DNA from: Alteribacillus sp. YIM 98480
Lineage (GTDB): Bacteria; Bacillota; Bacilli; Bacillales; Marinococcaceae
Assembly: GCF_009765375.1 (NCBI RefSeq)
Contig: NZ_VTOK01000014.1
Span: 62,001 to 126,000 of the forward strand
Reading direction: 5' to 3'
Length of the DNA: 64,000 bases
Position 1 is the first letter of the stretch. The number at the start of each line of letters is the position of its first letter. The notes under the pieces are model-generated. The model did not search any database. It was not told the origin of the DNA and was given only the letters and a program-made list of their open reading frames with translations. Below are positions 29,189 to 38,462 of this stretch, piece after piece. The position numbers and the translations under genes were made by a program.

Positions 29189-30940
29189 TCAAACCTTCTC
29201 CTGCATGACTGTCTCCCTATCTTGAAATTGAATGTCATAAATGTTTTTATAAATGCCTTCTTTTTTTAACAGCTCTTCATGTCTGCCTCTTTCTGCGATT
29301 CTTCCGTTTTCAAGTACTAAAATTTGATCAGCGTGCTTCAAGGACGAAATCCTATGGGCGATAACAAACGTCGTTCTTCCTTTCATCACTTCCTGGAATG
29401 CCGCTTGAATTCGATGTTCTGTTTCCATGTCAACAGCACTTGTGGCATCATCAAGTACTAAAATAGCGGGGTTAATTAATATAGCTCTGGCAATGGATAT
29501 TCTTTGCTTCTGCCCTCCTGAAAGGCCCATCCCTCTTTCACCTAATACCGTTTCGTACCCATCTTGAAGCTCCATAATAAATTCATGAGCCTGGGCGCGT
29601 TTTGCTGCATCAATCACCTCTTTTAAGGAAGCGTCAGGTCTTCCATACGCTATATTGTCGCGGATGGTCGATGAAAATATAAAAGATTCCTGCAGCACAA
29701 ATCCAACATGAGCGCGCAAATCTTCAAGCCTGTATTGATTTATTGCTCTGCCATCAATTAAAACCTCTCCCTCGTCCGGTTTATAAAACCTTGATATTAA
29801 CTGAGTAATCGTTGTTTTCCCAGCCCCAGTCGCTCCAATCAAACCAATCGTTTCACCTGGAGATGCATGAAAAGTAATATCCTTAAGCGCTTTTTGCGTT
29901 TCTCCAGGATAAGTGTGAGTAACGTGATGAAATACTATCTCCCCATTAAGGCGATCCACTGGCTCAGAGAAGGTTGTACTGGTAATATCTTCCTTTTCGT
30001 CTAAAACTTCTACTATCCTTTCTCCAGAAGCTTTCGATTGAGAGAAAGTATTAATGATAAACCCAAGATTCATAAGAGGCCCGATAATATACCAGATCAA
30101 GCTAAAGGACGCAGCGAGCTGACCAAGCTGAAGCTGTCCCTGTATCACAAGATAGCCGCCAAATCCTAATAAAACCACAACGCACACGTTTCCGATAAGC
30201 TCCATAACCGGAAAAAATTTTGCCCATATCGTAGATGTATATAACGATTTATCTTTATAATCAGCATTTTTTCCATCAAACCGTCCCATTTCAAAATCTT
30301 CTCTTGAGAGGGATTTTACCGTGCTCATGCCGCTGACATTTTCCTGAACCTTCGTGGTAAGAGACGCAAATGATAAGCGAATGTTTTTAAAGGCTGGATG
30401 GACTCTTTTGTCAAAACGGTACACAGCTACAGCTAAAAACGGCATTGCTGCTAACGATACTAATGCAAGCGGCACACTATAATACATCATGACCGCAAAA
30501 CTGAACGTCACCAAGAGAACAAGATTTAAAAGCTGAGCGCATCCAAAAGAAAGAAAAAAGCGAAAACCTTCTACATCTGCAGTAAGCCGCGACATTAAAT
30601 CCCCAGTTTTAGCATTATCATAGAATCGGAAGGGTAAATATTGAAGTTTCTTATATAGTCGACTGCGCAATCGATAAACAGCTCTAATCCCAAACAAATC
30701 TCCATAATACTGATGATTATAAGTGGCAGCTGCTTTTAGCGCAGTTATAACGACAAAACCTCCTGCTAAGTACGGAAGCAGCCCCCAATTTGCAGATAAC
30801 ACTACTTCATCAATCGCGAATTGAAGCACAATTGGGTAAGCCATCGTTAAAATCGTCATAATAATTAAAAAAATAATCGACCAAATAAATAATCTTTTAT
30901 CAGGCCAATAAAATTCTTTTAAACTCTTAAACGTATTCAA
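29189..30940 (-). CDS. ABC exporter half-transporter, YfiB/YheI-like
   Basis: A 583-residue half-transporter with six membrane helices and an ATPase domain. Walker A is GATGAGKTT and the signature LSGGQKQR is intact. Walker B ends LVLDDATSAVD, with Asp where the catalytic Glu should be. Together with the LSVGE signature of the partner this makes one ATP site degenerate and the other canonical, as in known heterodimeric exporters. It starts at TTG after AAGGGGGG. It is the first gene of the pair. The substrate is unknown. Confidence 0.88.
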   Translation of the reverse strand: MNTFKSLKEFYWPDKRLFIWSIIFLIIMTILTMAYPIVLQFAIDEVVLSANWGLLPYLAGGFVVITALKAAATYNHQYYGDLFGIRAVYRLRSRLYKKLQYLPFRFYDNAKTGDLMSRLTADVEGFRFFLSFGCAQLLNLVLLVTFSFAVMMYYSVPLALVSLAAMPFLAVAVYRFDKRVHPAFKNIRLSFASLTTKVQENVSGMSTVKSLSREDFEMGRFDGKNADYKDKSLYTSTIWAKFFPVMELIGNVCVVVLLGFGGYLVIQGQLQLGQLAASFSLIWYIIGPLMNLGFIINTFSQSKASGERIVEVLDEKEDITSTTFSEPVDRLNGEIVFHHVTHTYPGETQKALKDITFHASPGETIGLIGATGAGKTTITQLISRFYKPDEGEVLIDGRAINQYRLEDLRAHVGFVLQESFIFSSTIRDNIAYGRPDASLKEVIDAAKRAQAHEFIMELQDGYETVLGERGMGLSGGQKQRISIARAILINPAILVLDDATSAVDMETEHRIQAAFQEVMKGRTTFVIAHRISSLKHADQILVLENGRIAERGRHEELLKKEGIYKNIYDIQFQDRETVMQEKV

Positions 30941-30996
30941 ACGGAACCCCCCTTACAAATAATGAGTTGGTATGAGCAGCAAGCCCCTTTGCGTGA

Positions 30997-31239
30997 GTAA
31001 AATTACTATATCGATTACAAGCGGCTTACCGAGAAGAAAGGGACGCTTTAAAATATTGGAAAAAAGTGATACAGGAAGGCAGTCGCACGAGAATGCTCAT
31101 TTTGCTAAACATTCAAAAAAATTGTAATGTTAAATACAATAGAGGAAAAACGCTAAACCATATCGCTGACAGGCTTGCTCATTTGCTGGCTCGGTGGCAA
31201 TTATTTCGTTTCCCTAAGTATAATATAATTCAAAATTGA
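30997..31239 (+). pseudogene. Possible remnant of an unrecognised gene
   Basis: An 80-codon open frame with protein-like composition (YRLQAAYREERDALKYWKKV, later GKTLNHIADRLAHLLARW) runs from just after a stop to 31239. It has no start codon or ribosome site near its beginning. A short frame from an ATG at 30962 could be its upstream part after a frameshift. I do not recognise the family. The rest of the 440-nt gap between the ABC pair and gcvH shows only the gcvH terminator. Confidence 0.35.
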
Positions 31240-31342
31240 AAAAAAGAAGTCCTTTTTTAATATATGCGTAATACTAAAGATTTAGCAAAACTCGGTTTTT
31301 CGCTGTGTCCTTATGGTGTGAACCGAATGTTACCTAAGTACC

Positions 31343-31370
31343 AAAAAGAACCCGCTTCAAAGGCGGGTTC
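31343..31370 (-). terminator. Terminator of gcvH
   Basis: GAACCCGC and GCGGGTTC form an 8-bp stem with a 7-nt loop and are followed on the minus strand by TTTTTGG, 13 nt after the gcvH stop. Confidence 0.88.
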
Positions 31371-31382
31371 TATGTAAGTAAA

Positions 31383-31766
31383 TTAATCTTCGCTAACCAT
31401 TTCCTCATATTCTTCTGCTGACATTAATTCATCTAACTCTTCTTGATCTGTTGGTTCTACAACAATCATCCAAGCTTTTTCATATGGTGATTCGTTAACG
31501 AATTCCGGTGAATCATCTAGTTCCTCATTCACTTCAACTACTTTTCCGCTGACAGGAGCATAAAGTTCAGATACGGTTTTAACGGATTCCACACTGCCAA
31601 ATGGTTCGTCCGCTTTAACTTCATCGCCTTCTTCTGGCAATTCTACGAATACGATATCTCCAAGTTCAGATTGAGCAAAATCAGTAATTCCAATTCGTAC
31701 TTTTTCACCTTCTTGTTTTACCCATTCATGTTCTTCTGAATACTTAAAGTCCTTCGGTAAATTCAT
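31383..31766 (-). CDS. gcvH: Glycine cleavage system H protein
   Basis: A 127-residue lipoyl carrier protein of the glycine cleavage system, which shuttles the aminomethyl group between the P, T and L proteins. In Bacillus it also passes lipoyl groups to other complexes. The lipoylated Lys is in [15 protein letters not shown] near residue 62. The Met giving [10 protein letters not shown] is chosen, because GGAGG lies 8 nt upstream and homologues are 127 residues long. Its cofactor is made by LipA, encoded at 7.0 kb. Confidence 0.96.
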   Translation of the reverse strand: MNLPKDFKYSEEHEWVKQEGEKVRIGITDFAQSELGDIVFVELPEEGDEVKADEPFGSVESVKTVSELYAPVSGKVVEVNEELDDSPEFVNESPYEKAWMIVVEPTDQEELDELMSAEEYEEMVSED

Positions 31767-31818
31767 CATATCAGCCTCCATTTTCAAAGTTCATGTTAGA
31801 TGAGAAAGACAAAAACTT

Positions 31819-32178
31819 TTACTTATTCCATACTTCCTCAAATTGTTCTTCCTTAAACCCGACCGTAACTCTTTCGCCATCTGTAACAATCGGCCTTTTT
31901 AACAGCATACCATCAGAAGCAAGGATGTCGAGCAATTCTGACTCGTCTGCTGATTTTATTTTGTCTTTCAAACCGAGCTCCCGATACTTTTTACCGCTTG
32001 TGTTAAAAAATTTTTTCAATTCCAGGCCGCTTTTGTTGTACAGATGAGCTAGCTCTTCTCGGTCTGGCGGGTTTTGGACAATGTCATGTTCATTATAAGG
32101 GATATCCTTATCATCAAGCCAATTTTTTGCTTTGCGGCATGTTCCGCAGCGAGAATACCCATAATACGTCAGTGCCAT
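31819..32178 (-). CDS. yusI: YusI, ArsC/Spx-family protein
   Basis: A 119-residue thioredoxin-fold protein of the ArsC/Spx/MgsR family. The redox motif CGTC is in YSRCGTCRKAKNWL near residue 10. It lacks the RNA-polymerase-binding context that would identify Spx, and yusI occupies exactly this position beside gcvH and fadE in B. subtilis. Arsenate reduction is a family label and is not supported by context. The ATG follows an AGGAAACC stretch. Confidence 0.85.
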   Translation of the reverse strand: MALTYYGYSRCGTCRKAKNWLDDKDIPYNEHDIVQNPPDREELAHLYNKSGLELKKFFNTSGKKYRELGLKDKIKSADESELLDILASDGMLLKRPIVTDGERVTVGFKEEQFEEVWNK

Positions 32179-32272
32179 GGTTTCCTTTCTCCCTTCCTCC
32201 TCTTCATTCCTTCTCTATTATATCCAAATTTGCCATTTTTCTCGATATGTTTAAAAATTTTGCTGTGTATGC

Positions 32273-32301
32273 GAAAAAGCTCCGATAAACGGAGCTTTTT
32301 C
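32273..32301 (-). terminator. Terminator of the fad operon
   Basis: GAAAAAGCTCCG and CGGAGCTTTTTC form a perfect 12-bp stem with a 5-nt loop, about 90 nt after fadE. A weaker hairpin, TTTGGAGC/GCTCCAAA, lies between them at about 32354-32376. Confidence 0.9.
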
Positions 32302-32389
32302 AAATCACTTAGCAGAGAGGAGAATGCCTTTCCGAAGAAAGGGGATATATGTTTTTGGAGCTGAAAATGCTCCAAATTGTATAACAGTT

Positions 32390-34174
32390 TTAAACGACAT
32401 AACGCTCTGCATCCAGAACGCTGCCAGCGATTTGACGCTTCAATGCAACCACGTTAGTCGGGGTGTGGCGGCTAAGCTTTCGAAGCATAGAGAGCATAGT
32501 GCGGAGATTATCTCCCTCTTCCATATGAACGAGCGACTCTTTTGCATTAGCTTCTAGTCTATTCAGTGCTTCTTGACAGAAAACACGAGTCAGTAAAATC
32601 TTCATTTCTTCTTTGTCTGCCCCGTTTTTATTGATAGCTTTTTCTGTTCGAAGAATGGCTGATTCCATCGAATAAATATCGCTTACGATATCTGCCACGT
32701 TCATCAATAGCTCTTGCTCTTCTTCAAGAGACTTTCCATACTTTTGTGCCCCGTTTCCAGCCACCATAAGAAAAACTTTTTTCGCATTTTTTAATAGATA
32801 TTTTTCCTTTTCCAGTGGAGCATCTCCAGGCTCCTCGGGCATCATCATCATCAGTTCTTCTTGAAGATTTTGTGCTTTCTCAAGAAGCGGAAGTTCTCCT
32901 TTCATTGCTTTTCGCATAATTGTACCTGGTACGAGCAGGCGGTTAATCTCGTTTGTTCCTTCAAAAATACGATTAATACGAGAATCTCTATAAATGGTTT
33001 CTACTTCATATTCAGACATAAACCCGTACCCGCCATGAATTTGAACGGCTTCATCTGCTGCGAAATCTAACGTTTCTGAACCAGCAAATTTATTTAAAGA
33101 ACATTCAATCGCATATTCTGCAATAGAAGTAGCTACTTTTCCGCCGTCTTCCTGTTCTTCTTCGGAGAGTTTGCCAAGCTGCTCCTCAAAAAGACCGCCC
33201 GTACGGTAAATGGAACTTTCTAAAGCATAGGTTTCAGAGGCCATTGTTCCTAATTTTTCTTGGATTGCTCTAAATTGGCCGATGGGCGTTTTAAACTGCT
33301 TTCTCTCGTTTGCATAGGCGGAAGCTAACTCAATTGCACGTTTTGCCCCGCCGACACAGCCTACCCCTAGCTTATAACGGCCGACGTTTAAAATATTAAA
33401 GGCGATCACATGGCCGCGCCCTGCTTCTCCAAGCAGATTTTCTTTCGGAACTTTTACATCTTCTAGAAGCAATGTCCTTGTGGACGACCCTTTAATTCCC
33501 ATTTTCTTTTCTTCAGGACCAGTGGAAACTCCTTCGAATTCACGTTCAACGATAAAGGCAGTAAAATGTTCCCCGTCAATCTTTGCGTACACAATAAAAA
33601 TGTCAGCAAAAGCAGAGTTTGTAATCCATTGCTTTTCCCCATTTAAAATGTAGTGAGTGCCTTCTTCATTCAAGACAGCTGTAGTCTTAGCTCCTAAAGC
33701 ATCCGACCCTGAGCTTGGCTCTGTTAACGCGTATGCTGCAATTTTCTCTCCCGTTGCCAGTGCTGGCAAGTATTGTTTCTTCTGTTCTTCGTTTCCGAAA
33801 AAGACAATAGGCAGCGATCCAATACCGACATGAGCACCGTAACTTAATGAAAAAGCACCAGCACGAGAAAACTTCTCGGTAATAAGCGAGGAACTGATCT
33901 TATCCAGACCAAGACCACTGTATTTTTCAGGAACGTCTGCTCCAAGAAGCCCGAGTTCGCCTGCTTTTTCTAACAGACGCCGTGAAATGTCAAATTTATG
34001 ATTTTCTATCTTCTCTGCCTCTGGAACCACTTCGCCCACGACAAAGTCTTCTGTTGTTTTTGCAATCATTTTGTGTTCTTCGCTAAAATCTTCTGGCGTA
34101 AATACTTGTTCTGGCTTTACTTCCTCTACTAAAAATCCTCCGCCTTTTAAACCAAGATCAACAGCACTGCTCAT
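32390..34174 (-). CDS. fadE: Acyl-CoA dehydrogenase FadE
   Basis: A 594-residue FAD-dependent acyl-CoA dehydrogenase, the length of B. subtilis FadE (YusJ). It catalyses the first step of beta-oxidation. The signature YALTEPSSGSDA, the flavin-binding QWITNSAFAD region and IFEGTNEINR with the likely catalytic Glu are all present, followed by a C-terminal helical extension of about 170 residues typical of the long type. The ATG 8 nt after GGAGG is chosen; an in-frame TTG five codons earlier overlaps the site. It is the third gene of fadN-fadA-fadE. Confidence 0.96.
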   Translation of the reverse strand: MSSAVDLGLKGGGFLVEEVKPEQVFTPEDFSEEHKMIAKTTEDFVVGEVVPEAEKIENHKFDISRRLLEKAGELGLLGADVPEKYSGLGLDKISSSLITEKFSRAGAFSLSYGAHVGIGSLPIVFFGNEEQKKQYLPALATGEKIAAYALTEPSSGSDALGAKTTAVLNEEGTHYILNGEKQWITNSAFADIFIVYAKIDGEHFTAFIVEREFEGVSTGPEEKKMGIKGSSTRTLLLEDVKVPKENLLGEAGRGHVIAFNILNVGRYKLGVGCVGGAKRAIELASAYANERKQFKTPIGQFRAIQEKLGTMASETYALESSIYRTGGLFEEQLGKLSEEEQEDGGKVATSIAEYAIECSLNKFAGSETLDFAADEAVQIHGGYGFMSEYEVETIYRDSRINRIFEGTNEINRLLVPGTIMRKAMKGELPLLEKAQNLQEELMMMMPEEPGDAPLEKEKYLLKNAKKVFLMVAGNGAQKYGKSLEEEQELLMNVADIVSDIYSMESAILRTEKAINKNGADKEEMKILLTRVFCQEALNRLEANAKESLVHMEEGDNLRTMLSMLRKLSRHTPTNVVALKRQIAGSVLDAERYVV

Positions 34175-34261
34175 GTTTTCTACCTCCAATAGTTATATAA
34201 TATTGGGAGGCTGGGAGGAAAAAGGTGTTGTCCTCCCGGTTCCCCATTTTTCCGATTTTCT

Positions 34262-35440
34262 TTACAATAATTCAAATACCCCGGCAGCTCCCATTCCTCC
34301 GCCAATACACATCGTAACTACGCCAAATTGTTCATTTCTTCTTTTCATCTCATTCATCAAACTGAGTGTGAGTTTTGTTCCCGTACATCCAAGCGGATGT
34401 CCGAGGGCAATCGCCCCTCCGTTTACATTGACTTTGTCATGGTCAAGATTTAAATCTCGTATAACTTGAAGAGATTGCGACGCAAATGCTTCATTTAACT
34501 CAAACAATCCTATATCCTCTATTTCCAAACCGGCTATTTTCACTGCTTTTGGCAGCGCTTCAACTGGGCCGATCCCCATGACTTCGGGTCTGACCCCAGC
34601 TACTGCAAAAGAGTGAAATTTTAATATAGGGGTAAGTCCTTCTGCTTGTGCTCTTTCTTTTTCCATTAACAAGACAGAAGCAGCACCGTCACTCATTTGT
34701 GAAGCATTTCCGGCTGTAACAGAGCCTTTCGGGTGAAAAGCGGGGGGTAATTGACTAAGTTTCTCTGTTGTTGTTCCCGGGCGCACCCCTTCATCACGAG
34801 CAAACCTCACCTGCTCTTCGTTTACTTTGTTGTTATCTCCTACAGAACGCAAGGTCACATCTACAGGGACAATTTCCTCATCAAACTTCCCTTCTTCCAT
34901 CGCTTTGGCAGCCCGCCGGTGACTTTCTGCTGCAAAAGCATCTTGATCTTCTCTAGAAACACCGAATTCATTCGCTACTTGTTCAGCCGTATAGCCCATT
35001 CCCATATAATATTCTGGTGCTTCGTCTACAAGCGATGGGTTTGGGGCGATAACGTGACCTCCCATTGGAATAAGACTCATCGACTCTGCTCCACCAGAAA
35101 TAATTGCATTAGAATGACCGAGCATTATGCGTTCCGCTCCATACGCAATGCTTTGTAACCCTGAAGAGCAATATCTATTTATGGTAATGGCAGGTACGGT
35201 ATGGGGCAGACCGGCAAGGGCCGAAATATTTCTAGCCAGATTCATCCCTTGTTCTGCTTCCGGCATGGCACACCCAATAATGACATCTTCAACGATCGAC
35301 GGATCTGCATCTCCTGCACGTTTTAACGTCTCTTTGACGGTGAGCGCACCATAATCATCAGGCCTGGCGTTTGCGAGTGTTCCTCTTTTTGCTTTTCCTA
35401 CCGGGGTTCTTGCTCCGGATACAATAACCGCTTCTTTCAC
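34262..35440 (-). CDS. fadA: 3-ketoacyl-CoA thiolase FadA
   Basis: A 392-residue thiolase that cleaves 3-ketoacyl-CoA into acetyl-CoA and a shortened acyl-CoA. The nucleophilic Cys is in NRYCSSGLQS, the His in GGAIALGHPLGCTG and the second Cys in CIGGGMG. It starts at GTG with TGGAGGGG upstream. It lies 32 nt after fadN and 72 nt before fadE; the latter gap holds a GGGAGG/CCTCCC hairpin at about 34204-34237. Confidence 0.97.
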   Translation of the reverse strand: MKEAVIVSGARTPVGKAKRGTLANARPDDYGALTVKETLKRAGDADPSIVEDVIIGCAMPEAEQGMNLARNISALAGLPHTVPAITINRYCSSGLQSIAYGAERIMLGHSNAIISGGAESMSLIPMGGHVIAPNPSLVDEAPEYYMGMGYTAEQVANEFGVSREDQDAFAAESHRRAAKAMEEGKFDEEIVPVDVTLRSVGDNNKVNEEQVRFARDEGVRPGTTTEKLSQLPPAFHPKGSVTAGNASQMSDGAASVLLMEKERAQAEGLTPILKFHSFAVAGVRPEVMGIGPVEALPKAVKIAGLEIEDIGLFELNEAFASQSLQVIRDLNLDHDKVNVNGGAIALGHPLGCTGTKLTLSLMNEMKRRNEQFGVVTMCIGGGMGAAGVFELL

Positions 35441-35472
35441 CAGCTATCCCCTCCATTTCTATTTCTGTTAGA

Positions 35473-37860
35473 TTAATTGCGTAATGGTTTTCCTTTTGTC
35501 AACATATGCTGCATTCGCTGCTGTGATTTTGGTTCACCAACAAGGCTTAAGAAAGCTTCTCTTTCAAGGTCTAATAAATACTGTTCGTCTACAAGCGTTC
35601 CTTTTGGCACTCTGCCGCCTGCAAGCACAAATGCAAGCTTTTCAGCAATTTTCACGTCATGTAGAGAGACCATTCCTCCAAATTGGAAGGTTTTTGCCCC
35701 AAGCTTCATTGCTGCATAGCCCGTTTCACCTGCTACTGGCACCTTTTTGCGCTGCGGGGGAACGTATCCTTTTTCGTATAAATGAATAGCTTGTTGTTTG
35801 GCGTAATAAATCGTATGATCTCCATTAACAATAATGTCGTCTCTGTCACTTAAAAATCCGTTATCACGTGCTTCATCTGCAGAAGTGGAGACTTTAGCCA
35901 TTGCGATTTTTTCAAACACTTTATTTGCAGCATCCATTAGTTTTGCACTTTCGTCCTGAGGGAGATTTTCGATATGGCGAAGATACAGTTCTTTATTTCC
36001 TCCCCCGCCAGGAATTAAGCCAACCCCTGTTTCTACAAGACCCATATACGTTTCTGATGCAGCTTGAACGCTTGCTGAAGGAAGACAAATTTCGGCTCCT
36101 CCGCCAAGTGACATTCCATGTGGTGCTGCCACGACAGGACGTTTTGCGTATTTAATATTTGACATAGCTAATTGGAACTGACGGACAACCATGTCGATTT
36201 CTATAAAGTTAGCATCCTGTGCTTCCATTAAAATCATCATTAAATTGGCGCCAACACAAAAGTTTTTGCCTTGGTTTCCAATTACAAGTCCTTTAAAGTT
36301 TTTCTCTACTTCATCAATAGACTGGTTAATCATTTGCAAGACATCTAATCCAATTGAATTGTTCGGAGAATGAAACTCAAGGCAAGCTATATCATCACCG
36401 ATATCGATTAGACTTGCTCCTGCATTTTTTCTTATCACTGCATTATTATTTTTTAACTTTTGCAAGTTGATCTCTTTTTTGTTTATATCTTTTTTCCGGT
36501 ATTCCCCGTTGTGATAAAATTCTTCGGGGTTTTTATAAAACGTGTGAACACCTCGTTCCAGCATTCTTTTTACCCAGGAAGGTACATTTTCTCCTTCTGT
36601 TTCCATACGCTCTACCGATGTTTCTACGCCAATGGCATCCCATGTTTCAAATGGACCCATTTCCCAGCCAAATCCCCACTTAATGGCTTCATCAATCGCT
36701 GCAATGTTATTTGCAATCTCACTGCTTTTTTCGGCAGAATACAACAACACCGGTTTCATAATATTCCAAACAAGCTTTCCTGCTTCATCGTCTGCATATA
36801 CAAGCACTTTCAATTTATCATTTAACGTTTTTGCTTGTTTTGCCTGCTCTGTAGAGGCTGTTTTTATTCTTTTTCTTGTTTCATATTCAAAGGTCTTAGG
36901 ATTCAGTTCTAGTATTTCCGTTCCTTTTTCTCCTTTTTGTTTCTTATAAAATCCCTGTCCTGCTTTACTTCCAATCCAGCCTTTATCTGCCATTTTTTTC
37001 ATAAAAGCAGGCGGATCAAATATTTCCTTTTCTTCTCCTTCAACTTGGTCATATACATTTTTGGCGACGTGAAGGAACGTATCGAGTCCTACGACATCCA
37101 GCGTTCGAAAAGTAGCGCTTTTTGGCCGTCCGATAACAGGCCCCGTAACAGAATCAATTTCCCCTACGGACCAGCCACCTTCCATCATCTTGCGTACTGT
37201 TACTAATAAGCCGTATGTGCCGATACGGTTTCCAATAAAATTAGGAGTGTCTTTCGCTTCTACTACCCCTTTTCCAAGCGTATCCTCAGAAAACTTTTTC
37301 ATAAATTCCAGTATTTCTGGATCTGTTTTTTTGTTTGGTATAATTTCAAGCAGTTTTAAGTAACGAGGCGGGTTAAAAAAGTGAGTTCCTAAAAAGTGGG
37401 AGCGAAACTCTTCGGATCGCCCTTGTACCATGGCATTAATGGAAATACCGGAAGTATTTGAGCTAACAATAGCATGAGGCTGTCGGTACGCTTCCACCTT
37501 TTCTAATATTTCTCTTTTCACTTCTATATTTTCTACAACTACTTCAATTATCCAATCTGCTTCGTGTAATCGATGTAAATCGTCTTCTAAATTCCCCGCT
37601 TCAATACGAGAAAGGTTAGTTTTCGTTGTTAACGGAGCTGGTTTTTGCTTCTTTAATTTTTTTAAACTCTGCTCGCTTAAGCGGTTGCGCACCTTCTTAT
37701 TTTCTAAAGTAAACCCTTTTGCTTTTTCTTCATCTGTCCGTTCTTTAGGCACAATATCCAGTAGCAGAACCGAAATACCTACATTAGCAAGATGTGCGGC
37801 AATACTTGCTCCCATTACTCCGGAACCAAGGACCGCAGCTGTGTTTATGCTGCCTTTCAT
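35473..37860 (-). CDS. fadN: FadN, 3-hydroxyacyl-CoA dehydrogenase / enoyl-CoA hydratase
   Basis: A 795-residue bifunctional beta-oxidation enzyme. The N-terminal 3-hydroxyacyl-CoA dehydrogenase begins with the NAD motif VLGSGVMGASIAAHLAN. The C-terminal enoyl-CoA hydratase holds GMSLGGGAEICLPS and GLIPGGGGNKE. This dehydrogenase-then-hydratase order is that of Bacillus FadN and the reverse of E. coli FadB. GAAGGAGGAAAGCA precedes the ATG. It is the first gene of fadNAE, behind a FadR-type palindrome and a consensus promoter. Confidence 0.97.
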   Translation of the reverse strand: MKGSINTAAVLGSGVMGASIAAHLANVGISVLLLDIVPKERTDEEKAKGFTLENKKVRNRLSEQSLKKLKKQKPAPLTTKTNLSRIEAGNLEDDLHRLHEADWIIEVVVENIEVKREILEKVEAYRQPHAIVSSNTSGISINAMVQGRSEEFRSHFLGTHFFNPPRYLKLLEIIPNKKTDPEILEFMKKFSEDTLGKGVVEAKDTPNFIGNRIGTYGLLVTVRKMMEGGWSVGEIDSVTGPVIGRPKSATFRTLDVVGLDTFLHVAKNVYDQVEGEEKEIFDPPAFMKKMADKGWIGSKAGQGFYKKQKGEKGTEILELNPKTFEYETRKRIKTASTEQAKQAKTLNDKLKVLVYADDEAGKLVWNIMKPVLLYSAEKSSEIANNIAAIDEAIKWGFGWEMGPFETWDAIGVETSVERMETEGENVPSWVKRMLERGVHTFYKNPEEFYHNGEYRKKDINKKEINLQKLKNNNAVIRKNAGASLIDIGDDIACLEFHSPNNSIGLDVLQMINQSIDEVEKNFKGLVIGNQGKNFCVGANLMMILMEAQDANFIEIDMVVRQFQLAMSNIKYAKRPVVAAPHGMSLGGGAEICLPSASVQAASETYMGLVETGVGLIPGGGGNKELYLRHIENLPQDESAKLMDAANKVFEKIAMAKVSTSADEARDNGFLSDRDDIIVNGDHTIYYAKQQAIHLYEKGYVPPQRKKVPVAGETGYAAMKLGAKTFQFGGMVSLHDVKIAEKLAFVLAGGRVPKGTLVDEQYLLDLEREAFLSLVGEPKSQQRMQHMLTKGKPLRN

Positions 37861-37876
37861 TGCTTTCCTCCTTCTT

Positions 37877-37936
37877 CATTTTTGAATGAACACTCATTCA
37901 AAAATGTCTTAAAAAAATATTATGAATAATCGTTCA
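37877..37936 (-). promoter_or_regulatory. FadR-type operators upstream of fadN
   Basis: Two 13-nt arms, CATTTTTGAATGA and TCATTCAAAAATG, form a perfect palindrome around ACAC at 37877-37906. It contains the Bacillus FadR (YsiA) core TGAATGA-n-TCATTCA. A second, imperfect site TGAATAATCGTTCA lies at 37923-37936, just below the -10. Long-chain acyl-CoA is expected to release the repressor. Confidence 0.9.
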
Positions 37937-37947
37937 GTTCTATTAAT

Positions 37948-37976
37948 ACTATAAAAGATTTTCTTCATTTTGACAA
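37948..37976 (-). promoter_or_regulatory. Sigma-A promoter of fadNAE
   Basis: TTGTCA and TATAGT lie 17 nt apart on the minus strand, just upstream of both FadR-like sites. Confidence 0.85.
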
Positions 37977-38014
37977 TAGAAAAGACAGAAAATTTCCGCT
38001 TCGAAAAACTTGCC

Positions 38015-38080
38015 GCCGCTGGGCGCTGAAGCTAGACATCAAAAACGCCAAATATTTATAATTTCTTACCTTTAAATAAA
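38015..38080 (+). repeat. Partial intergenic repeat (copy E, right end only)
   Basis: It matches only the right end of the family, with GGGCGCTGAAGCTAGACATC, AAAAACGCC and the tail TTTATAATTTCTTACCTTT. The left part is absent. It lies in the gene-free interval between fadN and the coat genes. Confidence 0.85.
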
Positions 38081-38173
38081 ATAATCATCCTCGTCTCCTC
38101 TCTTATGATATGCATATTGTCTATTAGAGGTTTACATACTAACTATCGTATATTAAAAAGGAGGAATGTATAA

Positions 38174-38446
38174 ATGGATCAACAGCAGCAGCAAAACCAA
38201 AACCAGCAGCAAGTCATGCCTCAGCCTCCCCAGCATGTTACTGTAAAAGACCACTTGTACCTTTCTGACATGCTTAGTTGGAATTTAAATGCAGCGAAAA
38301 AAGCTGCTTTTTTTGCCAAACAGTGTACAGATATGGATATTAAGCAGGAGTTGGAAAAAACAGCTCAAATGCATGAACGTCATTATCAACAGTTAATGAC
38401 ACATCTTCAATCAGGCAACCAGCCGATACAGCCAAATACCAATTAA
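38174..38446 (+). CDS. YusN-like spore coat protein (CotF-related)
   Basis: A 90-residue protein with a Gln/Asn/Pro-rich N terminus followed by a two-helix segment VKDHLYLSDMLSWNLNAAKKAA. This is the ferritin-like coat-protein module of the CotF/YusN type. In B. subtilis yusN lies in the same region after the fad genes. AAAAAGGAGG lies 8 nt before the ATG. It is probably cotranscribed with the next gene, 16 nt downstream, and expected in the mother cell during sporulation. Confidence 0.8.
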   Translation: MDQQQQQNQNQQQVMPQPPQHVTVKDHLYLSDMLSWNLNAAKKAAFFAKQCTDMDIKQELEKTAQMHERHYQQLMTHLQSGNQPIQPNTN

Positions 38447-38462
38447 AGAGGAGGTTTGAAAG

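Noticed and set aside
31264-31380. 38-codon frame overlapping the gcvH terminator
   Set aside because: Its end is made by the terminator stem, and it has no ribosome site.
31819-32178. Arsenate resistance gene
   Set aside because: The ArsC-fold protein sits in the conserved yusI position with no arsenic genes nearby.
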